Assembly: GCA_043785105.1 (NCBI GenBank)
Contig: JAYVXO010000228.1
Location: 1-64,000, forward strand
Direction: 5' to 3'
Origin: Fimbriiglobus sp043785105
Lineage (GTDB): Bacteria; Planctomycetota; Planctomycetia; Gemmatales; Gemmataceae
DNA: 64,000 bases
In this document: piece after piece, positions 26,390-34,432 of the stretch
How positions within the stretch are numbered: the stretch's first letter is position 1
How the letters are laid out: the number at the start of each line of letters is the position of its first letter
Notes under the pieces: generated by a model
What the model was told of the DNA's origin: nothing
What the model saw: only the letters and a program-made list of their open reading frames with translations
Databases searched by the model: none
Program-made: the position numbers and the translations under genes

Positions 26390-27115
26390 ATGCCAAAGAT
26401 TGCCACCACATTTTTAGTTCAGGTCGTGATCGGTTTGTCCTCGTTTCTTGGAGCGGGCCTCACTGCAGACAAGCCACAAGTTACACCGTTGGCTCATTTC
26501 CGTTTCAACGGTGATGGTAAGGATCAAAACAAAGATAACCCCGAGTTTGAACTCACGAACACGCAGTTCAAAGATAACGCCCTTTACATTAACGGTGAGT
26601 ACGATCTAGGCAATAATCCGAATGGTGGCTATCGCGCTGTTTGTAAGACCCCGAAACTGGACTACACGAAGTTCACCGTGGCAATCAGGTTCAAGCCTGA
26701 AGAATTCGATGGCCAGAAAACCAACCTGTTCACTGGGGGAACTTCCTACCGCTGGTTCGGAATGCACAGGTCCGTAGATGGCAACTTGACCATCACCTTG
26801 AACAATCAGGTTTTCTCCTATGAGATCAAAGCGAATGCTTTAGAGACTGGAAAGTGGACGGTCGTCGCCTGCGGGTTTGATCTTTCTTCTCGCAAAATCG
26901 TGGTGTATTTCAATGGAAAAAAGACCGCAGACGTTGACCTTCCGAAGGACTTCAAGTTGGAGGTAATTGATTCAAAAGTCAAAGATAAAGATAAGGTTTG
27001 GTCATTCACCAACTACTCCAATGCACAAGTATTTCACGGACTTGTCGATGAACTCATCATTTATGAGAAAATGCTAACGACTGAAGAGTTCGGAGCGATC
27101 CCTTTGCGTCCTTAA
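26390..27115 (+). CDS. Secreted LamG/concanavalin-like protein
   Basis: 241 residues with a signal peptide (MPKIATTFLVQVVIGLSSFLGAGLTA). The body has the jelly-roll signature VTPLAHFRFNGDGKDQN ... LDYTKFTVAIRFKPEEF ... VFHGLVDELIIYEKMLTTEEF, as in LamG-type laminin/pentraxin domains that bind carbohydrate. Codon use is AT-richer than in neighbours, suggesting recent acquisition. No enzymatic residues are recognised. The 267-bp region upstream holds no gene. Confidence 0.8.
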   Translation: MPKIATTFLVQVVIGLSSFLGAGLTADKPQVTPLAHFRFNGDGKDQNKDNPEFELTNTQFKDNALYINGEYDLGNNPNGGYRAVCKTPKLDYTKFTVAIRFKPEEFDGQKTNLFTGGTSYRWFGMHRSVDGNLTITLNNQVFSYEIKANALETGKWTVVACGFDLSSRKIVVYFNGKKTADVDLPKDFKLEVIDSKVKDKDKVWSFTNYSNAQVFHGLVDELIIYEKMLTTEEFGAIPLRP

Positions 27116-27238
27116 TTGGCCTAACCCTGATAACTACTTCACTGTGAATGCAGACAGCGACCCTTTACCGTAACAAACGGTTTGTAGCGGGGCTTCGTAG
27201 GTATCATGATGGCGGTCACGTAGATCAAGGGCGTTCCG

Positions 27239-27841
27239 ATGGCATTCAGCGAATTCACGCTTGATTCGGCGGTCCGCGCTCTCGGCATTACTGTCTCGGA
27301 AGCCGACCTCTTCCCGAACCTTGTCCCGGCGGTTGCGCCCGATTGGCTGCCCGAGTTGTTAGCTCGTGGCACGCGGTTGGCGCTGATTAGCGAGAAGTCG
27401 CGGAGTGAATTCATCGTCGTGCCGATCCTGTTGGCCGCGAAGGAGCTTTGCGGTGGGCGTCTGGCGATCTTTTCGGGACAGCGGTTGGACGTGGATGCGG
27501 CGCGCGGGCTGACCGGCGAGTGCGACTTCATCTTGGCGCTGGGGCCGTCTGTTCCCCCACTGCTCGCGCCGATCGCCACAATCGTGGAAGCGAAGAAAAA
27601 CGATGTCGAAGCGGGCCTCGGTCAGTGCATCGCCCAGATGGTGGCGGCGCGCGATTTTAACGCCCCGGATCGCAGCAACACGACCGTTTACGGGTGCGTG
27701 ACCACCGGGGAAGCGTGGCAGTTTTTGCGGTTGATCGGGAACACCGTCCAACTGGACGGCCGCCGCATCTACCTGGACAATGTGGCGACGGTGTTGGGTG
27801 CGTTTTCCGCAATTGTGAGCGAAGCCGAGAGGCGCGTTTAA
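27239..27841 (+). CDS. Putative PD-(D/E)XK nuclease-like protein
   Basis: 200 residues. Core: GECDFILALGPSVPPLLAPIATIVEAKKNDVEAGLGQCIAQMVAAR. The D (CDFIL) followed by VEAKK and then a Q-rich helix is the D...ExK arrangement of PD-(D/E)XK nucleases, as in restriction-type and Uma2-like proteins. The first catalytic acid probably lies upstream (TGECDFIL). There is no methylase or partner next to it. It may be a defence or DNA-processing enzyme. The identification is by motif only. Confidence 0.65.
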   Translation: MAFSEFTLDSAVRALGITVSEADLFPNLVPAVAPDWLPELLARGTRLALISEKSRSEFIVVPILLAAKELCGGRLAIFSGQRLDVDAARGLTGECDFILALGPSVPPLLAPIATIVEAKKNDVEAGLGQCIAQMVAARDFNAPDRSNTTVYGCVTTGEAWQFLRLIGNTVQLDGRRIYLDNVATVLGAFSAIVSEAERRV

Positions 27842-27934
27842 TTGCCACATCGTTCACGTGAGTTGATTGCAATCACGAACCGACACTTTGGGCATTTTCA
27901 ATTTCGCTATTCGACGGTTTGTCGCACGGTTTAG

Positions 27935-27980
27935 AACCGCAGGGGGCCACGGAGTTCGTTCTCCGTGGCCCCCTGCGGTT
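27935..27980. terminator. Strong bidirectional terminator hairpin
   Basis: 20-bp perfect stem AACCGCAGGGGGCCACGGAG (27935-27954) / its complement (27961-27980) with a 6-nt loop, between converging genes ending at 27841 and 27993. AT-rich tracts flank it. Confidence 0.8.
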
Positions 27981-27992
27981 CACCCGATTCGG

Positions 27993-30900
27993 TCAGTCGT
28001 CTTTGCTCTCCGATTTTGGCTTCGTGCTGTCTTTGATTTCTTGGCGGTAGGCGCGGTCCGCTTCTTCAAAGCCTTCGATGGCGATCACATCCTTCGGGGC
28101 GTTCGGGTCGAGTTCGACGAGGAGCGATTGGGTGAACTCCTTGTCATCGACGGTCAACACCACCTTGTACATGCCGGCCTGCACTTGCCCACCGCCGACG
28201 TTGCGACCACCGCCACCAGTACGTGGTTGGGTGCTGGTGCCGGAGAGATCCCACGTCAGGCGATGCAACCCTTCACCTTTGGGTGGTGCGTCGATGTTCC
28301 GCAGCGTTTTCCCGGTCACGTCCAGGATCTTCACGGTCAACTTCTCGGCCTTCTTGTTGAGCATGTATTCGATCGTCGCGCCGCGGGTCGGGTTGGTTCC
28401 GACGAACTTGCGATCGGTGCTGCTGTACGGCGATTCCCCGCCTGCGCCGATGCGCCAGCGAACTGCGGGCGACGGGGCAAAGAGCGTCGCAGGGTCTTTC
28501 AGCACGGCGGCTTTCATCTGACGGAGACTGGTAATGTCGGTCACCCAGATGCTGCGACCGTGGGTGGCGATCACGAGTTCGTTGGCCACCGTCGGCTGGG
28601 CGAATTCGTGGACGGCAACCGTCGGCAGGTTCCCGCCGAGCCGCGTCCAACTTCCGCCCTTGTTCGTCGAAACCCATGCGCCGAATTCGGTGCCGAGGTA
28701 CAGCACGTCGTTATTCACGATGTCCTCGCGCAGCACGCGGGTGCTGCCGAAGGTGGGCAAGTTGGCGTTGAGGCTCTTCCAGGTCACGCCGAGGTCTTCA
28801 GTGACGAAGATGTACGGCTTGTCGTCGTCCGAACGGTGTGCGTCAAAGACGACGTAGGCTTTGCCGTCTTTATCGTGGCTGGCTTCAATGCTACTGACCC
28901 AACGCGGGCCGGGCAGACCAGCGGCTTTGAAGTTATCGCTCACGTTCGTCCAGTTCGCGCCGCCGTCCTTGCTGACCCACACGTTGCCGTCGTCCGTGCC
29001 GGCCCAGAGGATGTCCGCCGTGCGCGGGCTTTCGGCGATCTGCGTCATGCTGCCCTTTTTGCTGCGGGTCAGGTCCGGCGAGATTTGCTTCAGGTTGGCG
29101 CCCTTCGACACGCTGCGGAACACGTACTGGGCGCCGCAGTAGAAGATGCTCGAGTTGTGGTTACTCAGGATGAACGGCGTGTTCCAGTTGAACCGCAGTG
29201 GTTCGTCGCCTTCCTTGCGGGGTGGGCGAATCCCTGCGAATTCGCCGGTGCGGAAGTTGCGTCGGCTGATCGCGCCGCCCTGGCTTTCGGCGTACACCGT
29301 GTCGGGGTCGGTGGGGTCCACCCGGCAAACGAACCCGTCCCCGCCGGACACGAACACCCAGTCCTCGTTGACCGGGCCGTACCGCCGCATCGTCTGGCTC
29401 GGCCCGCCCCAACTGCCGTTGTCCTGGAGGCCGCCGTACACGCGGTACGGGCGGCGGTTGTCCACGGCGACGTGGTAGAACTGACCGAGTGCCAGCGTGT
29501 TCAGGTGGTCCCACGTCAGCCCCTTGTCGTAACTGGCATAGAAGCCGCCATCGCAACCGATAATCAGGTGCTTGGCGTTCGCCGGGTTGATCCAGAAGGC
29601 GTGGGCATCCGCATGAACACCGTTGGAGGTGCGTACCGTGTCGAACCGCTTGCCGCCGTCCGTGCTGCGGTACAGCACCGGCACGTCGGCCAAGGCGTAG
29701 ATCGTGTTGTCGTCCGTCGGGTCGATCCGCACCACGCTGAAGTACATCGGGCGGGCGTTCAAGCTGTTCACGCGGGTCCACGTTTCGCCGTTGTCCTTCG
29801 ACTGGAAAATACCCCCGGTTTGGAAGCTGTCCTTCCCCTGCCGCCCCTGCACGTTCGGCTGTTGACCGCCTAAACCGAGGCCGAACGGCTTTGTGGCGCT
29901 GACTCCGCGATTCGGGCCGCCACCGCCCGCAAAACCTTGTAGGACGGTATCGACCAAGACCAACTCGACTTCGAGCGTCTTTTCACCTTGTTTGACTGTG
30001 ATTTTGACTTTGGCGCCGGCTTGGCGTGGGTCTTCCGCACGCGGGCCGACCCGGAGTTCTCGCAAGAAGGTCCGGAACGTGGTGACTTCGTTGCCGTTGA
30101 CCGCCGTGATGACATCGCCCACTTTCAAACCCGCTTTCGCGGCAGGTCCGTCGGCGGGGAGGGACGCGATTTTCACTTCCCCTTCAAACGCCGTTGTCGG
30201 GGTGAAGCCCGGCATTGGCAACGTGGTCCCGGCGGGTGGCGTTGCGGGTTGCGTCGGTACTGGCGTCGGGGTTTGGGTCGGGGGTTGCGTTGTGGCGGGG
30301 GGGGTCGTGCTTGTTGCACCTACGGGGCGTGGGTTGGCAATGACCGTGACATCGAAGACCTTCTCGTAGTTGTCACGCAAAACCGTGAACTTGACTTTGT
30401 CCCCGGCTTTTTTCTCCAGCATGATCGCGGTGTATTCTTTGAAGTCGGACACTTTCTTGCTGTCTACGAAGACGATCGTGTCGCCCGCTTTAATGCCCGC
30501 TTTCTCGGCAGGGCCGTCCTTCGTGACCGAGGCAATTTTCAACGTGTCGCCTTTTTCCAGCATGATCCCCGCGATCGGCGGCACCGTGGCCGGCGCGGTT
30601 TCCTTGCTGCTTGTGGTGTCACCCGTGGTGCCGGTTGTCGTACCGCCTTTACCGCCTTTGCGTCCGCCGGTACCACCGCCCGTAACAGGTGCGGGCGTTT
30701 CGCGCTTGCCGAGGGTCACTTCAATGACTTCCTCTTTGTCACCCCGTTTGATGGTGACTTTGATCTTGTCGCCGGGGTTCTTGCGCACGAAGTAATCGAC
30801 GAAGTCGTCGTACCGCTCGATCTTGGCGTCATCGGCTTTCAGCACGATGTCGCCGGGCTTCAGCCCGGCCTTCGCAGCAGGCCCACCTTCGGTCACTTCG

Positions 30901-32021
30901 CTGACCTTCGCCCCGCCGCCTTCGTTGTCCGCACCGACGATGCCCATGTAAACCAACGACGCGATCCCGGTGCCGACTTTGTCCGTGTCAATAATCGCCA
31001 CGAGCAACCCTTTGGTCTTGCGGGAGTAGTCCAGCCCGATGCGGCCGAGCTTGCCGAACGGCAGGCCGTTCTTCAGTTTCTCGTCGTTGAGCTTCTTCCA
31101 GTTTTTGCCGCCGTCGGTGCTTTTGAACAGACCGCCACCGGCGCCGTGGGTCACAATCGGCCCGTATGCGTCGGGAACCGGGGCCTCGCCGAAGAAGCCG
31201 TCGAACTCGTCGCGCTTGCGTTGCCACATGGCCACGATTAGCGTTTCCGGGTCTTGCGGGTCGAGCCGGGCGTCGATCACGCCGGTCTTGTCGTCCACGT
31301 AAAGAACCTTGGTCCAATTCTTCCCGCCGTCGGTCGTTTTGAACAGCCCGCGATCTTCGTTCGGCCCGTACAGCCGTCCCATCGCACCGGCGTAGACGAT
31401 GTCCGGGTTCTTCGGGTGAATCAGAATCTTGCCGATCTGGAACGTCTTCTTGAGGCCCATGTTCTCGAAGGTCTTGCCCGCATCGGTGCTCTTGTAAATT
31501 CCGTCACCATACGACACGGAGTTGCGCGGGTTCGCTTCACCGCTACCGACCCAGACGATGTTCGGGTTCGACGGCGCGACGGCGACATCCCCAATCGAGA
31601 CCGTGCTTTGCTTGTCGAAGATCACATCGAACGTGGTGCCATTGTTCACCGTTTTGAGCAACCCGCCGGACGCCGTGGCGATGTAATAAGTCGTCGGCTC
31701 GGACTCCACGACCGCGAGCGACGTGATGCGCCCGGACATGTTCGCCGGGCCGATTTGCCGCCAGTTGTACTGCTTGCCGACGCTTTCCGGCAGGGTGCCT
31801 TCCGGCACCCCGGTAGACGTGGCGGGTGGCGTCTCGCCCTTTTTCGTCGCTTCGAGCTGCTTCTGCAACTCCTGGATTTGCTTTTCAATCGCTTCAACTT
31901 GTTTCTTCTTGTCCTCCTCAGTCAAGGGCTTGTCAGCCCGAGCGGGGGACGGGATCGCAATGACGGCGGCGGCCAGCAGCCCCAACGCGAGCCAGCGGAC
32001 CGAAGCTAGCAATCGGAACAC
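27993..32021 (-). CDS. Giant secreted beta-propeller (BNR/sortilin-like) protein with three PDZ domains
   Basis: 1342 residues from GTG 32021 (MFRLLASVRWLALGLLAAAVIAIPSPARA, a signal peptide); ATG 32114 would add 31 residues. After a coiled-coil (KKQVEAIEKQIQELQKQLEA) come BNR/VPS10-like repeats (GGLLKTVNNGTTF, DGIYKSTDAGKTF, RGLFKTTDGGKNW). Three PDZ domains lie at about 367-443, 484-564 and 602-694 (AKVSEVTEGGPAAKAGLKPGDIV, GPAEKAGIKAGDTIVFVDSK, GPAAKAGLKVGDVITAVNG). The propeller then resumes to about residue 1200, followed by a FlgD-like C-terminal beta domain (VKILDVTGKTLRNID). PDZ domains insert between propeller blades, which is unusual. Probably an envelope peptide/ligand-handling protein; no catalytic residues were seen. 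Confidence 0.85.
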   Translation of the reverse strand: MFRLLASVRWLALGLLAAAVIAIPSPARADKPLTEEDKKKQVEAIEKQIQELQKQLEATKKGETPPATSTGVPEGTLPESVGKQYNWRQIGPANMSGRITSLAVVESEPTTYYIATASGGLLKTVNNGTTFDVIFDKQSTVSIGDVAVAPSNPNIVWVGSGEANPRNSVSYGDGIYKSTDAGKTFENMGLKKTFQIGKILIHPKNPDIVYAGAMGRLYGPNEDRGLFKTTDGGKNWTKVLYVDDKTGVIDARLDPQDPETLIVAMWQRKRDEFDGFFGEAPVPDAYGPIVTHGAGGGLFKSTDGGKNWKKLNDEKLKNGLPFGKLGRIGLDYSRKTKGLLVAIIDTDKVGTGIASLVYMGIVGADNEGGGAKVSEVTEGGPAAKAGLKPGDIVLKADDAKIERYDDFVDYFVRKNPGDKIKVTIKRGDKEEVIEVTLGKRETPAPVTGGGTGGRKGGKGGTTTGTTGDTTSSKETAPATVPPIAGIMLEKGDTLKIASVTKDGPAEKAGIKAGDTIVFVDSKKVSDFKEYTAIMLEKKAGDKVKFTVLRDNYEKVFDVTVIANPRPVGATSTTPPATTQPPTQTPTPVPTQPATPPAGTTLPMPGFTPTTAFEGEVKIASLPADGPAAKAGLKVGDVITAVNGNEVTTFRTFLRELRVGPRAEDPRQAGAKVKITVKQGEKTLEVELVLVDTVLQGFAGGGGPNRGVSATKPFGLGLGGQQPNVQGRQGKDSFQTGGIFQSKDNGETWTRVNSLNARPMYFSVVRIDPTDDNTIYALADVPVLYRSTDGGKRFDTVRTSNGVHADAHAFWINPANAKHLIIGCDGGFYASYDKGLTWDHLNTLALGQFYHVAVDNRRPYRVYGGLQDNGSWGGPSQTMRRYGPVNEDWVFVSGGDGFVCRVDPTDPDTVYAESQGGAISRRNFRTGEFAGIRPPRKEGDEPLRFNWNTPFILSNHNSSIFYCGAQYVFRSVSKGANLKQISPDLTRSKKGSMTQIAESPRTADILWAGTDDGNVWVSKDGGANWTNVSDNFKAAGLPGPRWVSSIEASHDKDGKAYVVFDAHRSDDDKPYIFVTEDLGVTWKSLNANLPTFGSTRVLREDIVNNDVLYLGTEFGAWVSTNKGGSWTRLGGNLPTVAVHEFAQPTVANELVIATHGRSIWVTDITSLRQMKAAVLKDPATLFAPSPAVRWRIGAGGESPYSSTDRKFVGTNPTRGATIEYMLNKKAEKLTVKILDVTGKTLRNIDAPPKGEGLHRLTWDLSGTSTQPRTGGGGRNVGGGQVQAGMYKVVLTVDDKEFTQSLLVELDPNAPKDVIAIEGFEEADRAYRQEIKDSTKPKSESKDD

Positions 32022-32200
32022 GGTGCATTCTCTGGTGAAAATGTGAAACGAGTGGGGGAGTGATGATTCTAAGTGCAAGTGGTGTAGGAATCCAGCGGTC
32101 ACCGATGAAAGCAAAATGAGAAGCTACGCAAAGTGGGCGGATTGAACCGGTCGTAAGGTGCCGAAGGAGAGGAAACAATTCCGCTTCCTACACAACGCCG

Positions 32201-32294
32201 TGCAACGCGCCGCCGCGAGCGCACATCGCATCGACCCGTTTCGAGACGGTCGGGTCTTCGACCAGTGGCGGGGCCATATGGGGTTTGAGCCGGT
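32201..32294 (-). pseudogene. Partial duplicate of the ubiD 3' end
   Basis: About 94 bp nearly identical to 34452-34545, the last ~31 codons of the UbiD-family gene, in the same orientation: the phrase CGAGACGGTCGGGTCTTCGA is exact in both. No start or domain remains. Together with the intact copy, it brackets a low-GC two-gene stretch as a direct repeat. The rest of 32022-32400 contains only this fragment and its flanks. Confidence 0.8.
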
Positions 32295-32400
32295 CGTTGC
32301 GGAACAAAAAATTCGTCTGAATATTCCTAGACAGCATTCCTCCCGCTCGTCAGCATGTAACCAAGTTTGAGAAAGCGGCCACTTTTTGGCGGGGCGAGTT

Positions 32401-32895
32401 ATGCGAACCTTTCGATCTTTGATGGCACTGATCCCCATAACCGTCGTACTGCTCGGGCTGACATCGTGCGAAGCCCCGAGTCCCGAGCCACCGGCGCCCG
32501 TGCAAGAACCGGCAGCGTGCGAACCCGACGCCAAGGATGACGTGGCCAAGGCCCCCACGAAGCCACTGGCCGAGGCGATCCTTGGCAAGTGGAAACTCGT
32601 TAAACTCGTGGGCCACCCGGTAGATCCAGGAGTTGAGTTGACGTATGAATACCATGCAGATGGAACTGTGATTGTGCGAAGTGATGATCCGAAAAATGGT
32701 CACAGAATGGAATCTGGAACCTATCGAGTCGTAAACAATTCAATCGTGTATTTCTTTGAACGTCGCAAATTCGACAGGGAATGCATTGCAATTATTCAAG
32801 AGCTAGCCGGGCACAAAATGGCAATCACGTGTCCTGATGATAAACCTAGCGAGAGTAGCGAGTTTGTACTTCTGGACTCACCAAAGGCGTTGTAA
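32401..32895 (+). CDS. Small lipocalin-like lipoprotein
   Basis: 164 residues with lipobox LLGLTSC and a Pro-rich spacer. The body (LAEAILGKWKLVKLVGHPVDPGVELTYEYHADGTVIVRSDDP ... MESGTYRVVNNSIVYFFE) follows the lipocalin-like pattern GKWKLV...YEYHADGTV. Such proteins are abundant in planctomycete envelopes and have no known enzyme activity. The AT content rises at its 3' end. ATG 32401 is used; ATG-less upstream extension is not needed. Confidence 0.72.
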   Translation: MRTFRSLMALIPITVVLLGLTSCEAPSPEPPAPVQEPAACEPDAKDDVAKAPTKPLAEAILGKWKLVKLVGHPVDPGVELTYEYHADGTVIVRSDDPKNGHRMESGTYRVVNNSIVYFFERRKFDRECIAIIQELAGHKMAITCPDDKPSESSEFVLLDSPKAL

Positions 32896-32948
32896 CCTGA
32901 CGACGCTATAGTATCTCAACTATCAATATAATTGTAGGAGTTGTTCAC

Positions 32949-34418
32949 ATGTTGCAAACCACTGGCAGCTTTACCTCGGTTTCCAGTCGAAAAGTGTCCC
33001 GAACGGGCATGCAAAGCCGACTCGGTGTTGAGTTGTTAGAAGACCGAATTGCACCGGCTATCTTTCTATGGTATCCAGACGACAAGGCACCAAATGGTAC
33101 GGCCGGTAACTTGAACTGGTCCAGTGCGTTCAACTGGGACATCAAGGTTGGTGGATCGTATGCTTCCCAATCGACTGTCACACCTGGTGCTGGTGATTCG
33201 ATTGAATTCTACGGCCCCGGCCACTGGTTTTTTGATTATAGAACGAACAATGACTGCTTCGTCGATGTTGCTGGTGTCTCTGTCAAAAACGTGACAATCT
33301 CGAACGGCTACAACAAAAGCATCATTTTGTCGAATCCCCTGACTGTAAGCGATGGCGCCTTGGGCATGGCAGTTCCCGGATCGGCGTTCCGTGGCTCTGC
33401 AGCAGGAGCGCCGGTCGCACACGGCACGCTGAATATCACTAGTGGAACTGCATTTAGTTGGTATTCAGGTGATCTGATAGATGTGACTGTGAATGTTACC
33501 AACGGAAGCATCTTGAATGTCGCTAACTCTAGTACACTTGGTCAGCGTTCAATGGATGGCAGTGCGATTGTGCTTGAAACGGTCTCAAAAATGGTGTGGT
33601 CCGAGGGAAACGTTAGTGTCACAAACCCGGGCGCCAACTCAAGCATTGTGATCGAGTTGGGTAGTGAATTTATTATTCAATCCAGTGGCACGTGGGGAAT
33701 GACCGCCGCGCCGACCGAGGTCACGTATTTCACGGTCTACAATTCTGGCACGGTCTATGTGAAACCAGATGCAGCGGCGACGTTCAACGGGGACTACCTC
33801 ACGGACAACTACACCCTCGTGGAGTCCGGGATGATCACTCTCACCAGGAAGGCGGTACAAACCGGCGGATACTTTGAGTTGAAGGGTGGGGGGACCGTAA
33901 AGGTGACGTCCAACCCGTTAAACATCGAAGAAGGGTCACTCATCGGAACAGGAAGCGTGGACGGGAACTGCACCCTCGGTTACAACCCGAATCTCGGAGT
34001 TCCGGTGCCCTCAAGTACGACGGCATCGATCAGCCCTGGAGCAATTTCCGGCTTTGGTGATTTCGGCATTGGTACGCTGTCGGTGACAGGAAACTTCCAA
34101 ATGTTCGGCGGCAGGATGTTGATCGCAATTGACGACAAAGGGAATTATGATTCGGTTTCCGTTCAAGGGTACGCGGCGCTGGGCGGTAAACTTGAGGCGA
34201 CCAGGTATTATGAATACTTACCAGAGACGGGTGTGAGCCTTCAGATCATTTCGGCAGGTTCGTTTATTGGCAGTTTTAATTCCGTAAACATCATGCACAA
34301 CTATTGGATTTCCCCAATAATACTTGAAAACCCGAACAACACAGTGTTTACCGGCCGGGAGTTTCGTACCAAAATGACCACAACCGGGTTTTCGTTGGAA
34401 GTGTTCGCAATACCGTAA
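32949..34418 (+). CDS. Large secreted beta-helix/autotransporter-like protein with planctomycete N-terminal motif
   Basis: 489 residues. The N-terminal MQSRLGVELLEDRIAPA motif is a planctomycete export/anchor signature. The rest is Ser/Thr/Asn/Gly-rich beta-strand repeat sequence (VTVNVTNGSILNVANSSTL, AGNLNWSSAFNW, ISPGAISGFGDFGIGTLSVTGNFQMFGG), of the kind found in autotransporter passenger domains; the phrase ISPG..SGFGD.GIGTLSVTGNF resembles PEP-CTERM/autotransporter barrel-associated repeats. It has low GC and lies in the islet flanked by ubiD copies. The function is probably adhesin or matrix. Confidence 0.78.
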   Translation: MLQTTGSFTSVSSRKVSRTGMQSRLGVELLEDRIAPAIFLWYPDDKAPNGTAGNLNWSSAFNWDIKVGGSYASQSTVTPGAGDSIEFYGPGHWFFDYRTNNDCFVDVAGVSVKNVTISNGYNKSIILSNPLTVSDGALGMAVPGSAFRGSAAGAPVAHGTLNITSGTAFSWYSGDLIDVTVNVTNGSILNVANSSTLGQRSMDGSAIVLETVSKMVWSEGNVSVTNPGANSSIVIELGSEFIIQSSGTWGMTAAPTEVTYFTVYNSGTVYVKPDAAATFNGDYLTDNYTLVESGMITLTRKAVQTGGYFELKGGGTVKVTSNPLNIEEGSLIGTGSVDGNCTLGYNPNLGVPVPSSTTASISPGAISGFGDFGIGTLSVTGNFQMFGGRMLIAIDDKGNYDSVSVQGYAALGGKLEATRYYEYLPETGVSLQIISAGSFIGSFNSVNIMHNYWISPIILENPNNTVFTGREFRTKMTTTGFSLEVFAIP

Positions 34419-34432
34419 AGTTTCGGGACACG

